64,000 bases of DNA from positions 49,857,466 through 49,921,465 of the forward strand of contig OZ020611.1 in the NCBI GenBank assembly GCA_963971575.1. The letters are read 5' to 3'. Within the stretch, counting starts at the first letter, position 1; every line of letters begins with the position of its first letter. Below, one piece after another: positions 45,401-57,649 of this stretch. The notes under the pieces are model-generated. The model ran no database searches, was not told the origin of the DNA, and was given only the letters and a program-made list of their open reading frames with translations. A program made the position numbers and the translations under genes. The stretch is from Liopterus haemorrhoidalis (Eukaryota > Arthropoda > Insecta > Coleoptera > Dytiscidae).

Positions 45401-46821
45401 TCTAAATGCAGACAAAAAAGATTAAACGCTTGTGGGATAGTCCGCTGGTATTTACTCCAGAAATCTGATAATTATCAATTCACCTGTAGTTATAACAGCA
45501 ACATAATCTCTTTTGTGAAATTATTTACGGTAACTTCCATGAATTAAGTCTAGTGACTGGTGCAAGTGCAAGATACTGTTAGAATATGACCGCTGTTAGT
45601 TTACTCTCGAGATACGGTAACCGCTGCCGTTGGCTGTTTGCTGGTGCTCTGTTGGTTTAGGTCTGAGACGTTTCATAGACACCACCTGTCTCTTCCTGGC
45701 TGGGTAGGGCAACTCATAGCCCTTAGTTGACAGTTGGTTCTTATAATACGTGACCTACACAACGTCTTAGTTCTTTGTTCCGAAAGAAATTCTTTTAGAA
45801 AAGTTAAGTTAGATTGATTGAAAAGTGAAAAGTGATTTTGGTTCTTGTGTTGTTTATTACTTCATTTTTCAGGTGATTAGACGTTTTACTACTGATTAAA
45901 GTTTACTTTAACCAGTGGTGGATTACAACAAAAACATCAATGTAGTGGCACACGCTTGTGATTAGTAAAATAAGTGTTTTTATGAATTATTTTTAATGGT
46001 TGGCAAACTGAAAACAATATTTTGAAATAAGACCTTTTACATTTAAGTTGTTGCTCACTTTTATCTCATTTGTAGCTTTAGTTGATTCAGTTACTGAATA
46101 TAGACTAGTGGCATAGCTAGGGTTTTTTGGAGAGGTGTGTGGGATTTTAACCAAGTTTATAATAACCAAGACAAAGTCCTCATAATCTGACAATATATTG
46201 TTTATTATTATCAATACCAGATGGCAATTCATTTTTCGGTCTTCTTTGAAAAAAGGTGTAGCAAAGTTTTTTTCGTTCTTGTCCATGTTTACTCTTATAT
46301 TATTTACAACCGCTGGATTAGTATCAAATATCACATAAGAAAACGTTAGAACAGCCTGGCGGGTGTTTTTGTAAACAAAAAATAAAAACTGGAGGTATAT
46401 GTTGTATATACTCTGTTTAAAATACAGAAAGACTAATAAAATCACGTGAAAGATTTAATTCGCTACGTTATTGACTGCTTTGTTGAGTTACCGATACATC
46501 AACCAATGAACGATGAGAGATCGACGAAATTATCACATGGACAGTGCGTGATTACTATTTTTGCATTCTGAATACACTATAGTAAAGTTATACAAATTAT
46601 TTCAAATAATAATTTGAAATTTATTATAAATATCTATGAGCCACCCCACTTTTTACGACGCCACGAGTTAATATGCAAATTTACTTGTAAATAAAGATAT
46701 ATTTGGCACAAAACAAGTCGTAGAACGCTTAGTGTGCCTTATTCTAATTTTATATATATGTAATTTGTGTTATTATTATTGAATAAAATTTAATTGAATT
46801 GAATTGAAAAAACTTGCATTT

Positions 46822-47797
46822 ATGGTGCAATTCTGTGAAACCCGTAGCGAACCTATAAACCACCTGTAGGGCTTACAGTGCTTTTACGGGGAATGGCCAA
46901 TTATAAGCGCTTCTGTAAACTTATAAGCTATACGTAAATCCGTAAAATTTATAGATAGCAGATATCTGACGGTAGCAGTGTTCGTAAATACGTAGTTAAG
47001 CAATTTTTCTTACAATTTTCGATTTTAATAAATTTTCCATGGTTAAATTTATGGATGAAATGAACACAATCCATTCTTATAGGTATTTGGATGATTTTTC
47101 TTTACCCTTTAGGGATAGTTAGATTTGTCCAAGCGGTTGTGTTTATTTTATTTCCACGATTTTTTGGGTATGAATAGAACATTACCAACCTCTACAAATT
47201 CCTTATCGTTTAGTGGTAGTTATTATTTTTCTGAGCGGTCGCTATTAATTCCGCAATTTTAGGGTATTATTTGGGCATAGATAGAACAGTAACTATCCCT
47301 AAAAATACTTACCAGCAAGTATCTACTTCTTTTTAACAGTTTTTTTCTATTGCAGATGTATTTATCCGTCGCGATTCGCTCGATAAATTTTCGATAAATT
47401 TTCTTTATACATTTGTATTTATCCGATTGTAAAGACGATACCAATTATTTCCAGTTATTTAAGTACAAGTCCTGTTCCGAGTATTTTTTTATTATTTTAA
47501 AAACTATATTTTTGTCCTAGTCTTATTTATGTGTCAAATATAGCTATATGATTGTTGAAGTTAAAAATAAACTATAGATTGGGAAACATCTTTGAAATAT
47601 CAAAAATAACAAACGCCAAAAATTCTGTCGAAAAGTGATGTTAGATAAGCAGTGTGAAGTTGTAGTTTCTATAATTTTAAATCTGTAGCAGAGGAATATA
47701 CAGGTGTGCGTGAATCTATAGCATTTGTATTTACATTTTTTTTTAAGTTACAGATTTACGGATTTATGGAATTACGGGAGCTATGCACAGAGTTGCA
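46822..47797. mobile_element. PIF/Harbinger-like non-autonomous element with TTA target
   Basis: TTA flanks both ends (46819-46821, 47798-47800). Ends TGGTGCAATTCTGTG and the inverse of TGCAACTCTGTGC match imperfectly. Both subterminal regions are dense in CCGTAAA/TTTACGG words. The interior is non-coding. Superfamily is inferred from the target site only. Confidence 0.5.
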
Positions 47798-48679
47798 TTA
47801 GATTCAAACTGAAGAACAAAAAATTAAACAGAATACAAACGTATTTTAAGCTTAGGCCGGGAAAGAGCGAGCGTCTGCCGTTTGCGGACTAATAACGCAG
47901 CACAACCTTTGTGTAGCAAAATTCGCAATAGTAGTGGCAAGGATTTATTGGCAACGCGATTGTAAACATTGTATACCTTGATATGATTTCTTTACAAGTA
48001 CTAACATTAATTTTTGGCTCACGTACTTACAAGTTTTCTTTCAACCGGGTGTGTGCACACTCAAAGCAGTCGCATTGGCCACACTACTGATATAATTAAA
48101 TAATATATATTATTTAATTTATAAAAGCTAGTTAATATTTTTACAATATTTATATAAACAAGATGAAACATGAACATTAGAAAATATTTTCTGCCAGTAA
48201 TATGAGAAGTTAGTACTAAATTGCTGATAGAACACAAAGTTATCAACCTTGCATAGTCGTCTTTGGTTACTAGGAGATAAGGGTCCAATTCTACCAGCTA
48301 TACTGATACGTTAAGCCTGTAGAACCGGATGCAATTTCTCGTTTTGAATCTTATACGATTTGTCGTACGATAATTATAAGTAAACCTTTTTAAAATTGCA
48401 GCGCCAAGGTGGCAAAATTAAAATTTATCTAATAGACAATAACGACTTTTTGATGTATTATAATGTGACATTTAGAGCGTGAAGGTCGGTGTACCCGGGC
48501 TGAAGCCCCTAGTATAATTATATTTTTATATCTTGATTTGTGCTTTTCTATATTTTATTTTGATTAATAATATGGGATATCTTTTCAATGTCTGGAAAGA
48601 TGTCGATTCATTGTCTATTAAATATTTTTTTAAAGAGGAAATCTTTTATAGAGACCAAGAGACTGTCCTTCTTTGGACC

Positions 48680-49225
48680 TTAGGCTAGATTCAGATTAAT
48701 TGTCTTACATCCCTGGCTTATCTCAGCCGTCCTTTTTTCTTTTTGTTCTTCATTATATTCCGAAGCATCCGTCTTACTTCCTCCCAAGATTTTCTGGAGC
48801 TGAGCATGTTTATTATGTTGTCTGGTGTTACTTGTTGATTTTTTGACTATCGTTGTCGTTTGTTGGCTATCGTCATGCCATCTATCGCAGACAAATAGTA
48901 TGTGTTCCGCCGTGTAACTGCGCCACAGTAGGGACAACTGTCCTCTAGTTCTTTTCCAATCCTTTTGGTATACGTTCTAAAGGACCCATATGCGGTCAGG
49001 GCTTGCGTCTCAAAGTAATCAAGTGTCCTGTGTTTTCAAGCTATCCATTCCTGGACGTTGGGGATTATTGGATTATTGTATTATTATATTTTCCATATTT
49101 TAGGGTCTCGCTCCATATCGGTGCTTCGTATAGGAGTGTGAAGTAGACTGTCCCCAGCAGGAGTCTTCTTTTACTCCAATTTGCACCCCAGACTTTTGGC
49201 ATTAGCCGATTTATTATCAATAGAT
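48680..49225 (-). pseudogene. R1-like LINE: RT end and C-terminal zinc finger
   Basis: Minus-strand residues LMPKVWGANWSKRRLLLGTV and LLYEAPIWSETL (RT tail, compare LYGAPIWADAL of R1 elements) are followed by LTAYGSFRTYTKRIGKELED, SCPYCGAV and TAEHILFVCDRWHD, the C-terminal CCHC finger. The frame is broken several times. R1 elements usually insert in 28S rDNA, but R1-related LINEs elsewhere are common; no rDNA is seen here. Confidence 0.7.
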
Positions 49226-50424
49226 AATTGTTGGTATTGTTGGTATTTTAATAAGATTAGTTCAACAAAATACCACCAGATAGAGTCTCTCTTATGACCA
49301 TTTGCCTATTGCATTGCGAAAATCGGATATAAAATTAATATAGTATGCCATCCAATATTTACTTGTTTGAATCCGTACCAGTTATTTATTTTTGTATTTT
49401 GAGAGGATTCAATTATTTATACCTAACCTTCGGTAAACAAATAGTTTACCAAAAAATAGAGAACTATTTTTGAAGATCGGTACATTTTCCCACATCAGTA
49501 AATCTGCTGGATTCGCATAGCCGTACTGCTTAACAATATAGTTAATTGAATTTGAGACTAAAGAGAATATATTATTTATTTATTATTGTTTATCAGAAAG
49601 AATGATTGTTGCCATTATTATCTTTATAAAATAGTTTAAAAAAAATTAAAACACATATTATAATTCCGTTGAATTTGTTTTGTGCATAACACCCTGCTCG
49701 TGTAAATAAATGAAAAGTATAGAAATCAAGATTAGTTTGCATGCTGATGCGTCTCTAATTATAAATAATAAAAAAAAAAAAAGATTAGTTTGTGTAAAGG
49801 AAAGGAAAAAAAAAATCAGTCAGTCTGTTTCTGATATGCGTATTGACCTACAACTAAACGTCGATTTTATGATGGTAGATTATAAAAAAGGTCGCAGCAT
49901 GATTTTTTTTTCATAGATATCCTTAATGTTATGTAATATAAATTTTATATGTCTTATTACAGTTCTGAATATAAACTGAATGCTTAATGAATAAAAGAAT
50001 GCTTTAACAATAAGAGCAGCCATTGAAAAGAAAATGAAAGTAAAACTAACGTTTGGTGAATTACTGTAATTTTCTCCAAATCGTTATAATTTAGATAGCT
50101 ATATGAAGGCTTTTTAAATTATAATGCATTACGAAATGTTTACATAGATTATTAAATGGAATAATGGTCGATTTCTTAAATGCTTGTAGTTTGTAATAGT
50201 TTGTTAATAGAACATAAAAATCAGTTGTTAAGTAGAGTAGGTAAATTTAATATTTAGTACATTTACCTATGAAGTCGCAAGTGAGAATCCGGACACTTAA
50301 CACACAAATATGTGAAGTTAGTACAATGGTTACAAGAAAGATAGTTTAATATTACAAAAAACAAGTTTATATAGTTTTCAAGTCTGTGCTAATTTAACTC
50401 GGTGTCTTTTTCGGTTTTATGGAA

Positions 50425-51665
50425 TACTATCTGGAGTACCCGTACTTCGTACGGTTTTGTAATGAGTATTTTTGCAGTGACTTGATAAGTGATATATTTC
50501 AGTTTCAAGTAGAACACATAATAATCGATTCTTTATTCTAAACCAGTATTTTCTACCTGTTTTTGATATTAAGTAAATAATAAGTGAGATACTTCGGTTA
50601 TAGGTAGCTCTTCCCATAGCTCCCCAGCAGAGCCGGATCGAGACTGAAGCGAGTGAGGCACTTGCCTCAGGTGATCAGTGGAAAAGGACGCCAAGTTGAT
50701 GTAAAAATAATAATCAATAAGAAGAAAAAATAAAGGAAAAACTAACTTCAACAATAATTATTAACGTGTTTCTGTTTTACGACAATTTATGTAGCTTGAA
50801 TTCTTGTTCGGATAGCATAACGACCCATCTGCCTAGAGGCCGGTTTTACCATTAGGCGAGTCTAGGCGACCACCTTGGGGATCCACGAGATGGGGGCGCC
50901 GGAAGGCCATGAAATTAGGACTTTTATTTATTTATGTGTAGCATGTAAAAATTCTATTTAAATATTTTTCTTATACCTCCATTGAATTATGTTTAGAGGG
51001 CTCCGAATTATGTCTTGCCTAGGGGCGCTGAATTAAGTTTTGCCTGGGGGCGCCAAAGACTCTCGCGCCGGCCCTGCTCCACAATTCTCTCATATACATT
51101 TTGGATATAAAGTAAATAATAAATGAGATATTTCAAGATTTAAGTTTTACAGTATCCCTCCGTAACTCCCCAAATATTCATTCAATGGATATGTAAGCAC
51201 AACAAAAAAATTTGCTTTCTTATTATAAGCAATTTTTAGTGTATGCTTTTTGTATACTCCCGTAATTCCCAAATATTCATCTAAATGAAAAATGCATAAA
51301 AATAAAAGATTTAATTTTTTATTATAAACTATTATTTTTATCAATAATAAGGGAGATATATGTAGATTTTAGTTTTAGGGTGTCCCTTCGTAACTCCCCA
51401 AATATTCATCTAAATGAAAAAAATTCACTGAACTCAAAATATTTATTTTCTTTTTATAAACAATTTTTGTTATGTATATATTTTTTTAAAGTAAATAATG
51501 AGGGAGATATATTTTTATACAGATATTTAAGAGATATTTAAGTTTTTTAATAAACAGTTTTAACATTGAAACACCACAATAGAAAAAAAAAAAAAAAATT
51601 CCTCATAGTCTATGTTCGAAACCTAGTTTTAATCATTGTATCAAATTACGTGAAAATAACCACTA
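50425..51665 (+). repeat. Repeat family 2, long copy C, interrupted
   Basis: Begins 'tatctggagtacccgtactt', shares the subrepeats 'aataagtgagatac', 'ccaaatattcatctaaatga' and the end 'atcaaattacgtgaaaat' with copy B. A 449-bp hAT-like block (50628-51076) splits one 'tagctcccc|aaatattcatc' subrepeat. Confidence 0.7.
50628..51076. mobile_element. hAT-like MITE block (probably composite)
   Basis: The left end CAGAGCCGGATCGAGAC and right end GCGCCGGCCCTG are imperfect inverses. Flanks CTCCCCAG (50620-50627) and CTCCACAA (51077-51084) match at 6 of 8. A second hAT-type left tip, 'gaggccggttttaccattag' at about 50837, suggests two related MITEs fused here. An isolated copy of the left tip is at 63269-63312. 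Confidence 0.55.
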
Positions 51666-52259
51666 AATTACTTACGTAAATAAATACTATTATTTAAATT
51701 ATTATTATGTATTACAATTACCGACAACAAATTCAAAAATAAAACTAGTCAGTGATTTGTAAAAAAAAATAATCCAGTCCCGAGCCCTACAGTTTACCTG
51801 GGTCCCGGTAATTTGTGCCGGCTCTCCCTGTCTCTCGATGCCCCTGGCAATGAGTACCTGTATAAGTATATGAATTAATATTCGGCAATATGGGGCGTGC
51901 TTCAGAGGGCGCGTAAAGCCGGCAGACACATGTATATTGTCATTAAACCTATTTCTTGTGAATATTGTGGCATCGCTCTGTTTTTCTCATACTACGAGTA
52001 TTTCAATATTATTTTGCAAGTACTGCGTGCCACACGCTAAAATTTGTATTAACCCAGTATTTTATCGGCAGAAAGAGGCCTTCACACTCCAAAAAGCATA
52101 TTTTTATATCGTTATTTTAATAATTCATATACAATAGTAATATTACACAATGAAAAATCTACTTAACATATTTTTATTGTCAAATAAAATACAATAGAAA
52201 TTCTTCACATTCCTTTTTTTGTGAACCTAAAACTGTGCTTCATAAAATACTGACCAGTT

Positions 52260-52274
52260 TATTTTTTGTTACAG
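52260..52274 (+). promoter_or_regulatory. Splice acceptor of the host exon
   Basis: T-rich 'tattttttgttacag' immediately precedes the exon, a good polypyrimidine tract plus AG. Confidence 0.75.
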
Positions 52275-53793
52275 TTTCAACGGTTTTTGGAGCAGACGCG
52301 TGGAGGAGGAACGCGTGTCTTCCACGTGGATAGCATCAATAAACATCCAAAACTCTCCAACGCTCCAAGACCTTCCAATATCGAAACAACCACTATCCAA
52401 ACCAGAGCAAAAATTCGAATACTGGGGTTGCTCGTATCGTTGCTACGTCAACAGTTTAATTCGGAAAATACCGTACCAAGAAAACCAGGAGCCAGAACCA
52501 ATGGCGGGAAAAGAATTTGAACAAGTGAAAGAAGTTATTAAAACTAGAGCGAATAAACATAGTGCTTTTTATAAAAATCTACTAAATGATGAAGACAAAA
52601 ATAGAAGTGAACAAGTTGTGAGTAAAAAACAAAATAAAATCAATCAAAATGAAACGGAAAAAATTAAAAAAGAAACTAAAAACAGTCCTATAAACTTTCA
52701 AAGTGAATTAAACAAATCAAGTGATGTAAATTCAAATAAAACACGTAATGTAGTACATTTTAGTTCAGAAGAACTGACACAGATGTCAGAAGCATGCACT
52801 CAAACACTCCACGCGGTTCAAACACCACAACAAACTCAGTTACATACAAACTCTTCAAGTGTATTGTTGAATAAGGAAGTAACTAACATAAGTGACCCTA
52901 TAGGGTCACTTAGACAACGTAAAACAGGAGTTTTCCAAATGTATGACACCCAAGAAGAAGAAATTAAGTTTCCAAGTGTTCAACAATTCATCACAAGATA
53001 CACTGAGTTAATTCTAAATCAAATGGACAATAAAAAACCAAAATGGGAAGATAAAGAAATAAAGAAAGAAGAAGAAAATTATTTAGTTCCTCCACCCCCA
53101 CCCAGTGGATATAGCAGTTCTTCAAATAATTCGGACGATGAATGCCGCAATTTTTACAAATCAAGTGATGTTAAACGTTGTTGCAGTTCTGATTCGGCGC
53201 TAGGATTACTTCAGAGTGACGAAGAAAGATCTGTATCTCCTAATACATGGCCGAAAAAAGAAGAAAGCTGTGAGTTACATGATTTAACACCTTACTTTCG
53301 TCGTTCTTCAATAGACCACTTTAACGTTCCAACAAAAACGTTGATTGAAGCAAACATAGTACCCTTTCCTTTGAATCGGAAGTTAAGTGAAGATTCCATT
53401 GAGGACTTGGATGGAAAATTTGATAGTCGTCGTCAAAGTTGTTTTACGGATGATGGTGAAGATCCACCACGTTATAGATATTGGAGGACCCCTAGTGTTG
53501 TTGTGAGTGATTATTCCGATGATGTTATTGGTGGTTTGACATTAGAAGACATCGAGTATTTCCGGAATCAACGTAAAAGTGTTACATCTTCACCGGATAG
53601 TAGTTTAGCAAGTTCTTGTAGTAATTTAAACTATTGTGGTTCAAGTGTTAGTATTTTAGACGGTGATTATTCATTGAGGACACCTTCTAGGAAAAGTAGT
53701 GATTGCAGCACTTTATCTACGTTTAGCAATAATGAATATGAAGATGAAGAGCATCGTTCTCATCCTCTGACGAATATTGTTTATGGAAATAAG
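52275..53793 (+). CDS. Host gene coding exon: serine-rich protein, N-terminal 431 aa, unidentified
   Basis: This is the only long open frame with host-gene character. The most likely start is the ATG at 52501 (ACCAATGG, strong Kozak) with 52275-52500 as leader, although the frame is open throughout, so an upstream exon could also supply coding sequence. Residues 1-431 start MAGKEFEQVKEVIKTRANKH (basic, helical), then K/N/E-rich low complexity, a proline run near residues 197-202, many Ser-rich stretches with phosphosite-like RKLSED and RKSSD motifs, and a conserved-looking block near 323-360 (YRYWRTPSVVVSDYSDD, LTLEDIEYFRNQRKS). There is no signal peptide, membrane segment or catalytic motif. 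The exon ends in phase 0 at AAG|GTCAGT. I do not recognise the protein; a faint likeness to N-terminal parts of large neuronal scaffold/signalling proteins cannot be verified. Codon use is cleaner than in any TE fragment nearby. Confidence 0.85.
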
Positions 53794-53799
53794 GTCAGT
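53794..53799 (+). promoter_or_regulatory. Splice donor of the host exon
   Basis: GTCAGT preceded by AAG matches the donor consensus; the reading frame stops 12 bases later. Confidence 0.75.
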
Positions 53800-54440
53800 T
53801 TTTTATGATTTAAATTTAATAATAGTAAAATATTTTTTGTGATAAGTTGTTAAGGTCAGTTATTTAATTTTTTGTGGCGTCAGTGGTGTTACTGAAGATT
53901 TTTAATTATATATTTTTTTGTATCAGAAAAAGCCTATTTAAAAACCTTTTAAGCTATGAAACGTTGACACTGTTAGATAAATTAAATATTTTAATTAGTT
54001 CAACAACACAGTGACGGCGTTATATTTGTTTTGCGGTCAAATATTTTGTTTTTTAGTTTTTAGTTTTAAACAGAATTAACATATTTGGCATCATTTCATT
54101 CGATAAACATTTAGGACCTATTAAACATAGGTCTCTATTTTTGTTTCAATTTTACTCTATGTTGAATCAGCTGCATTCAACTGCATTTGATTTCAAATCG
54201 TTTGTTTTTTAATTTATCTGATATCATCAAGTTTAGTTAGTGTCTAGCCTATTGGCCTTTAAAGGATATTACACGTACAGGTATAGTAACCGGCTGTAGT
54301 AATTTTTGAATTAGTGAAATTTATTACAATTATCGACATTAGGATAAGGAGTTTAAGTGCCCTTATCAGGTAATAAACAAATCAGTAAGGTTCGTAAACG
54401 ATAGGGGAGTAATTGACTGAATTAGAAGATGTAGTCTAAA
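53800..54440. other. Intron start, no feature recognised
   Basis: AT-rich sequence following the donor, with no element ends or open frames of note. Confidence 0.6.
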
Positions 54441-54441
54441 G

Positions 54442-54540
54442 CAGTGTTTTCCAACCACCGGTCCGCAGTCCCGTACCTGTCCGTTGTCCCGTACTGGTCC
54501 GTGGTCCCATACCGGTCCGCACAAAAGTGACATATAGTAA

Positions 54541-54570
<30 letters not shown>
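54442..54570. mobile_element. Solo hAT left end with (TA)n tract
   Basis: CAGTGTTTTCCAACCACCGG is a typical hAT tip. It is followed by 'ccggtccgcag' words and then (TA)n at 54543-54567. No matching right end or TSD was found. Confidence 0.5.
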
Positions 54571-54572
<2 letters not shown>

Positions 54573-56008
54573 AAAAAAAAAATAAATACAAAATAATATG
54601 GTGGGTGGACAGACTGATACTCTTCCTGAGAGAATCGAACTTATAGTTTTATGTGTGAAGTCTTGCACCTTATTATAATGTGTTCCTAGTTATTGACTAA
54701 TATTCGATGGTAATTGTCCCTTTTACAGCCTCTTACCATCACCTGCGTCTGTTCATTTTTTCGAACAGACTTTTTATTTTATTTATTTGTATTGATCCGT
54801 GCAAGGTTTGTTTTATTGAGTGTGCGTATTTTTAATGATTCTATTTATTTATTTACGGTCTAATTTATTGTTTTTAATATGTAGTCTAGTCATTTAGATG
54901 GGTTGCGTTAGGCGCAAATAGCCTTTGTTGCTGTGTGTCAAAAATTTTAACTAACTAACTAACCAACTAATAATGTGGTGGGGTTTGGTCCAATATTTTT
55001 TTATTACACATTTCCGTAGAGATTAAAATGTTTCTTTAGTATTTTGAAAATTTAATATTTTACATCTCAGTTTTCTTTCAAATAGTCATGTCTTACTTTC
55101 ACTTAAGAAATTATTTTTATCCCATAGGGCTTTGCCATAAACCATCTAGCCGCTACGGTCACATAGCCCCTGAGTTAACAATATTAGACAGTTATCTGTA
55201 CCTCTTCAAGCTGTTCACATCTCATATTCAAATTCACTCTCAAATACAAAATCATTTAAAATCTCTAACACTGGCATTTTTCATTTAAAATCCTGCAGAC
55301 ATTATAATCCCACAATAATATAATACTACTAAACTAAAAAACTACCTATAACAGTCTTTTCCTTAACGCTCTTCCGACAATGCAATTCAAAGATTCTTGG
55401 AATGGTATGGTGACGCTTGTTAGTCATCTGTTGTCGGAAAAAATGAGCATTGACCATTGACCATCTCTTCCAACAGACGACTGTTTCTATGAAGAATGAA
55501 TTCGGGCCGAATGAATGAGGATTCGGCCCTGGTACTTAATATTTAATGCTTCCTTTATTCACTTAAAATTTTTAGAATATACTAAACCAGTTTATACACC
55601 TTTTTACTGGCAGTATTAATAAATAATAACATGTTTAAAACTTGCTTAATCCAACCATGCTACCTGTTTGGCCTACCCCCAAATTAGTAACCCACTGAAG
55701 AATGAATATCTCATAACAAGTTTCAAATCAAATAATAATAATAATAAAAATAGCCTATATTTAAGTTCTCAAATACGTACATCTTATAATTTTAGTTTAA
55801 TAAGATAAACAAAATAAAATTTGGTAAGATAAACTATAATATAATTACTAATATTCATGTTCGAAAATTAATCTTCAACCCATTGTTGGGCAAGCGCCTC
55901 CTCCAATTATTTACATTCTTTTCTAGTTCTAGCTGTTAATGTCCATAGGTTTCCTACATGTTCTTTGATTTTTTTCCTCCATGTTCTAGTTTGCCTACCT
56001 TTTCTTCG

Positions 56009-56060
56009 TTTTTAGGGTTTTGTAGGTATGACCAAAAAACCCTTATACCGTCATTTTGTC

Positions 56061-56126
<66 letters not shown>

Positions 56127-57098
56127 TCGGTAAAAATTGTAGCCAAACGGCTAAACCTAGAGAGTTGAAATTTGGCATGCTTATACAACTCTTTGACCCA
56201 CACATAGGAAAAATACTAAAACATCTAAAAAACATATCCCCCTAAAAATATAAACAATAATGTGCTCATCAAAAAAAAAAATATTTTTTTTAAATTCTGA
56301 GTAGGGTATCAAATGAAAGCCCTTAGTACGTGGATTAACGATCAAAATTTTATTTTTGCAAAATAAATTATTTTGATGCGATTTTTGCCAAAATTGTGCA
56401 AAAAATTTTTTGTCCCACACCCTGTAGCCTAGATGGTTTAAACTAAAAATCTGAAAAAATTCTAAGTAATGTACATTGGTGTGAACCGGAATAGTACAAC
56501 AGGAATTTTTGATCAGATTATGTTTTTAGAAAATAACGCATTTTTTGTGTTTTTAACTAAAATATGTTAAATATATAATTCGCTATGTAACACTTCAGAT
56601 AAGAAACTCTGGTAGCTCAGATGGTTTCGTAACGCACTTTGTAAATTGCAGTGCGAACGTGGCAGAGTTCGAATCCTGTTAATTTTATTGTTTTTTTTTT
56701 TTTTGCATTTCTATTTTGTTTAAATTATTTTGTCAAAATTCGTTATATTTTGGTAAATGTTGCATTTATTTTTTAAAAGCGTAAATTTAATAACCAGAGG
56801 GAAGTGTTGAAATTATAATTTAATTCTGTGACGAAATCAGAGGGAGGGACTTATGATATAAGCAACCAATGGAAGCCATAGGCGCAATTTTAAAAATCTT
56901 ACTGAACCTTGCTGTATAAATAAAATACTGTACATATTTAGAAACTTAAATAATGGTATTAGGCATTCGAATTAAAATTCATAAAAAAATATTTTGACAT
57001 AAAATTTGTTTTGGCATCCCAAATAATCATCATTCAGTTACTAAATACCTGCAAAACCCAGAAATGTGTGAAGATTCACACTTCACATAAATTTTTTA
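56009..57098 (+). mobile_element. Helentron-associated-like element, copy 4
   Basis: TTTTTAGGGTTTTGTAGG start, (CTGT)n at about 56062-56125, the full body, a GTGTGAA/TTCACAC hairpin (one mismatch) and an end of TTCACATAAATTTTT. The block upstream of its tRNA-like module ('aactaaaatatgttaaatat') groups it with copy 1. Its right end touches an RTE-like remnant on the opposite strand. Confidence 0.78.
56609..56680 (+). other. tRNA-like module inside Helentron-like copy 4
   Basis: TGGTAGCTCAGATGG (A box) and GAGTTCGAATCCTG (B box) match consensus best of the four modules. A 3-4-bp stem around the B box is possible. A full cloverleaf is not evident. Confidence 0.6.
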
Positions 57099-57600
57099 TT
57101 TCTAGGTATCAAAAGTTTTATTCTTTGAGTCCATCTTTCATCTTGTTGGCGAATTACGTACCTCGTACATCTCCATTTTAAATCCATTTGCTTTCTCGCT
57201 GCATCTATGTTGCCTGTTCTTCGTCTTAATATTGCGTTCCTGACTTTATCCTTTTTCGTTATGCCTAACATACATCTTTCTATTTTTCTTTTGTTTATTT
57301 TTATTTTTTTAAGTTGTGTTTTTGTTCGGATTCATGTGTGGCATCCATGTATTAAAGTGCGGAGCACGCAGGAGACGTAAACTTTCTTTTTTAAATCTTG
57401 ATTAAAATGACCAATTTTTTTTCCATACCAGATATAATCTTCTATTTAGTTCTTTTTCTTGTCTGTTCTTAAATAATATTAACAGTCTTACCTAGATAAA
57501 GTTATCGTCATACTCCAAGTTTCCATCTTCAAATTTGATGTTTTTTATGTAGTTTGTTATAACTTTTGTCTTCGAAAGGTTCGTAGTCAAAACAAATAAT
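57083..57600 (-). pseudogene. RTE-like LINE RT C-terminus
   Basis: Minus-strand residues NLSKTKVITNYIKNIKFED (RT), LNRRLYLVWKKNWSF, VYVSCVLRTLIHGC, ERCMLGITKKDKVRNAILRR, RTGNIDAARKQMDLKWRCTR and DERWTQRIKLLIPRN follow the order of the C-terminal region in RTE-type endonuclease/RT proteins (MLGI..D..RN..IR.RT, then W..H, then W....PR). Several stops and frame changes are present. It abuts the right end of Helentron-like copy 4. Confidence 0.75.
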
Positions 57601-57649
57601 AAGTTATCAAATCTTCAGAAATCCCAAAGATCACATAGATTTTGATGTT

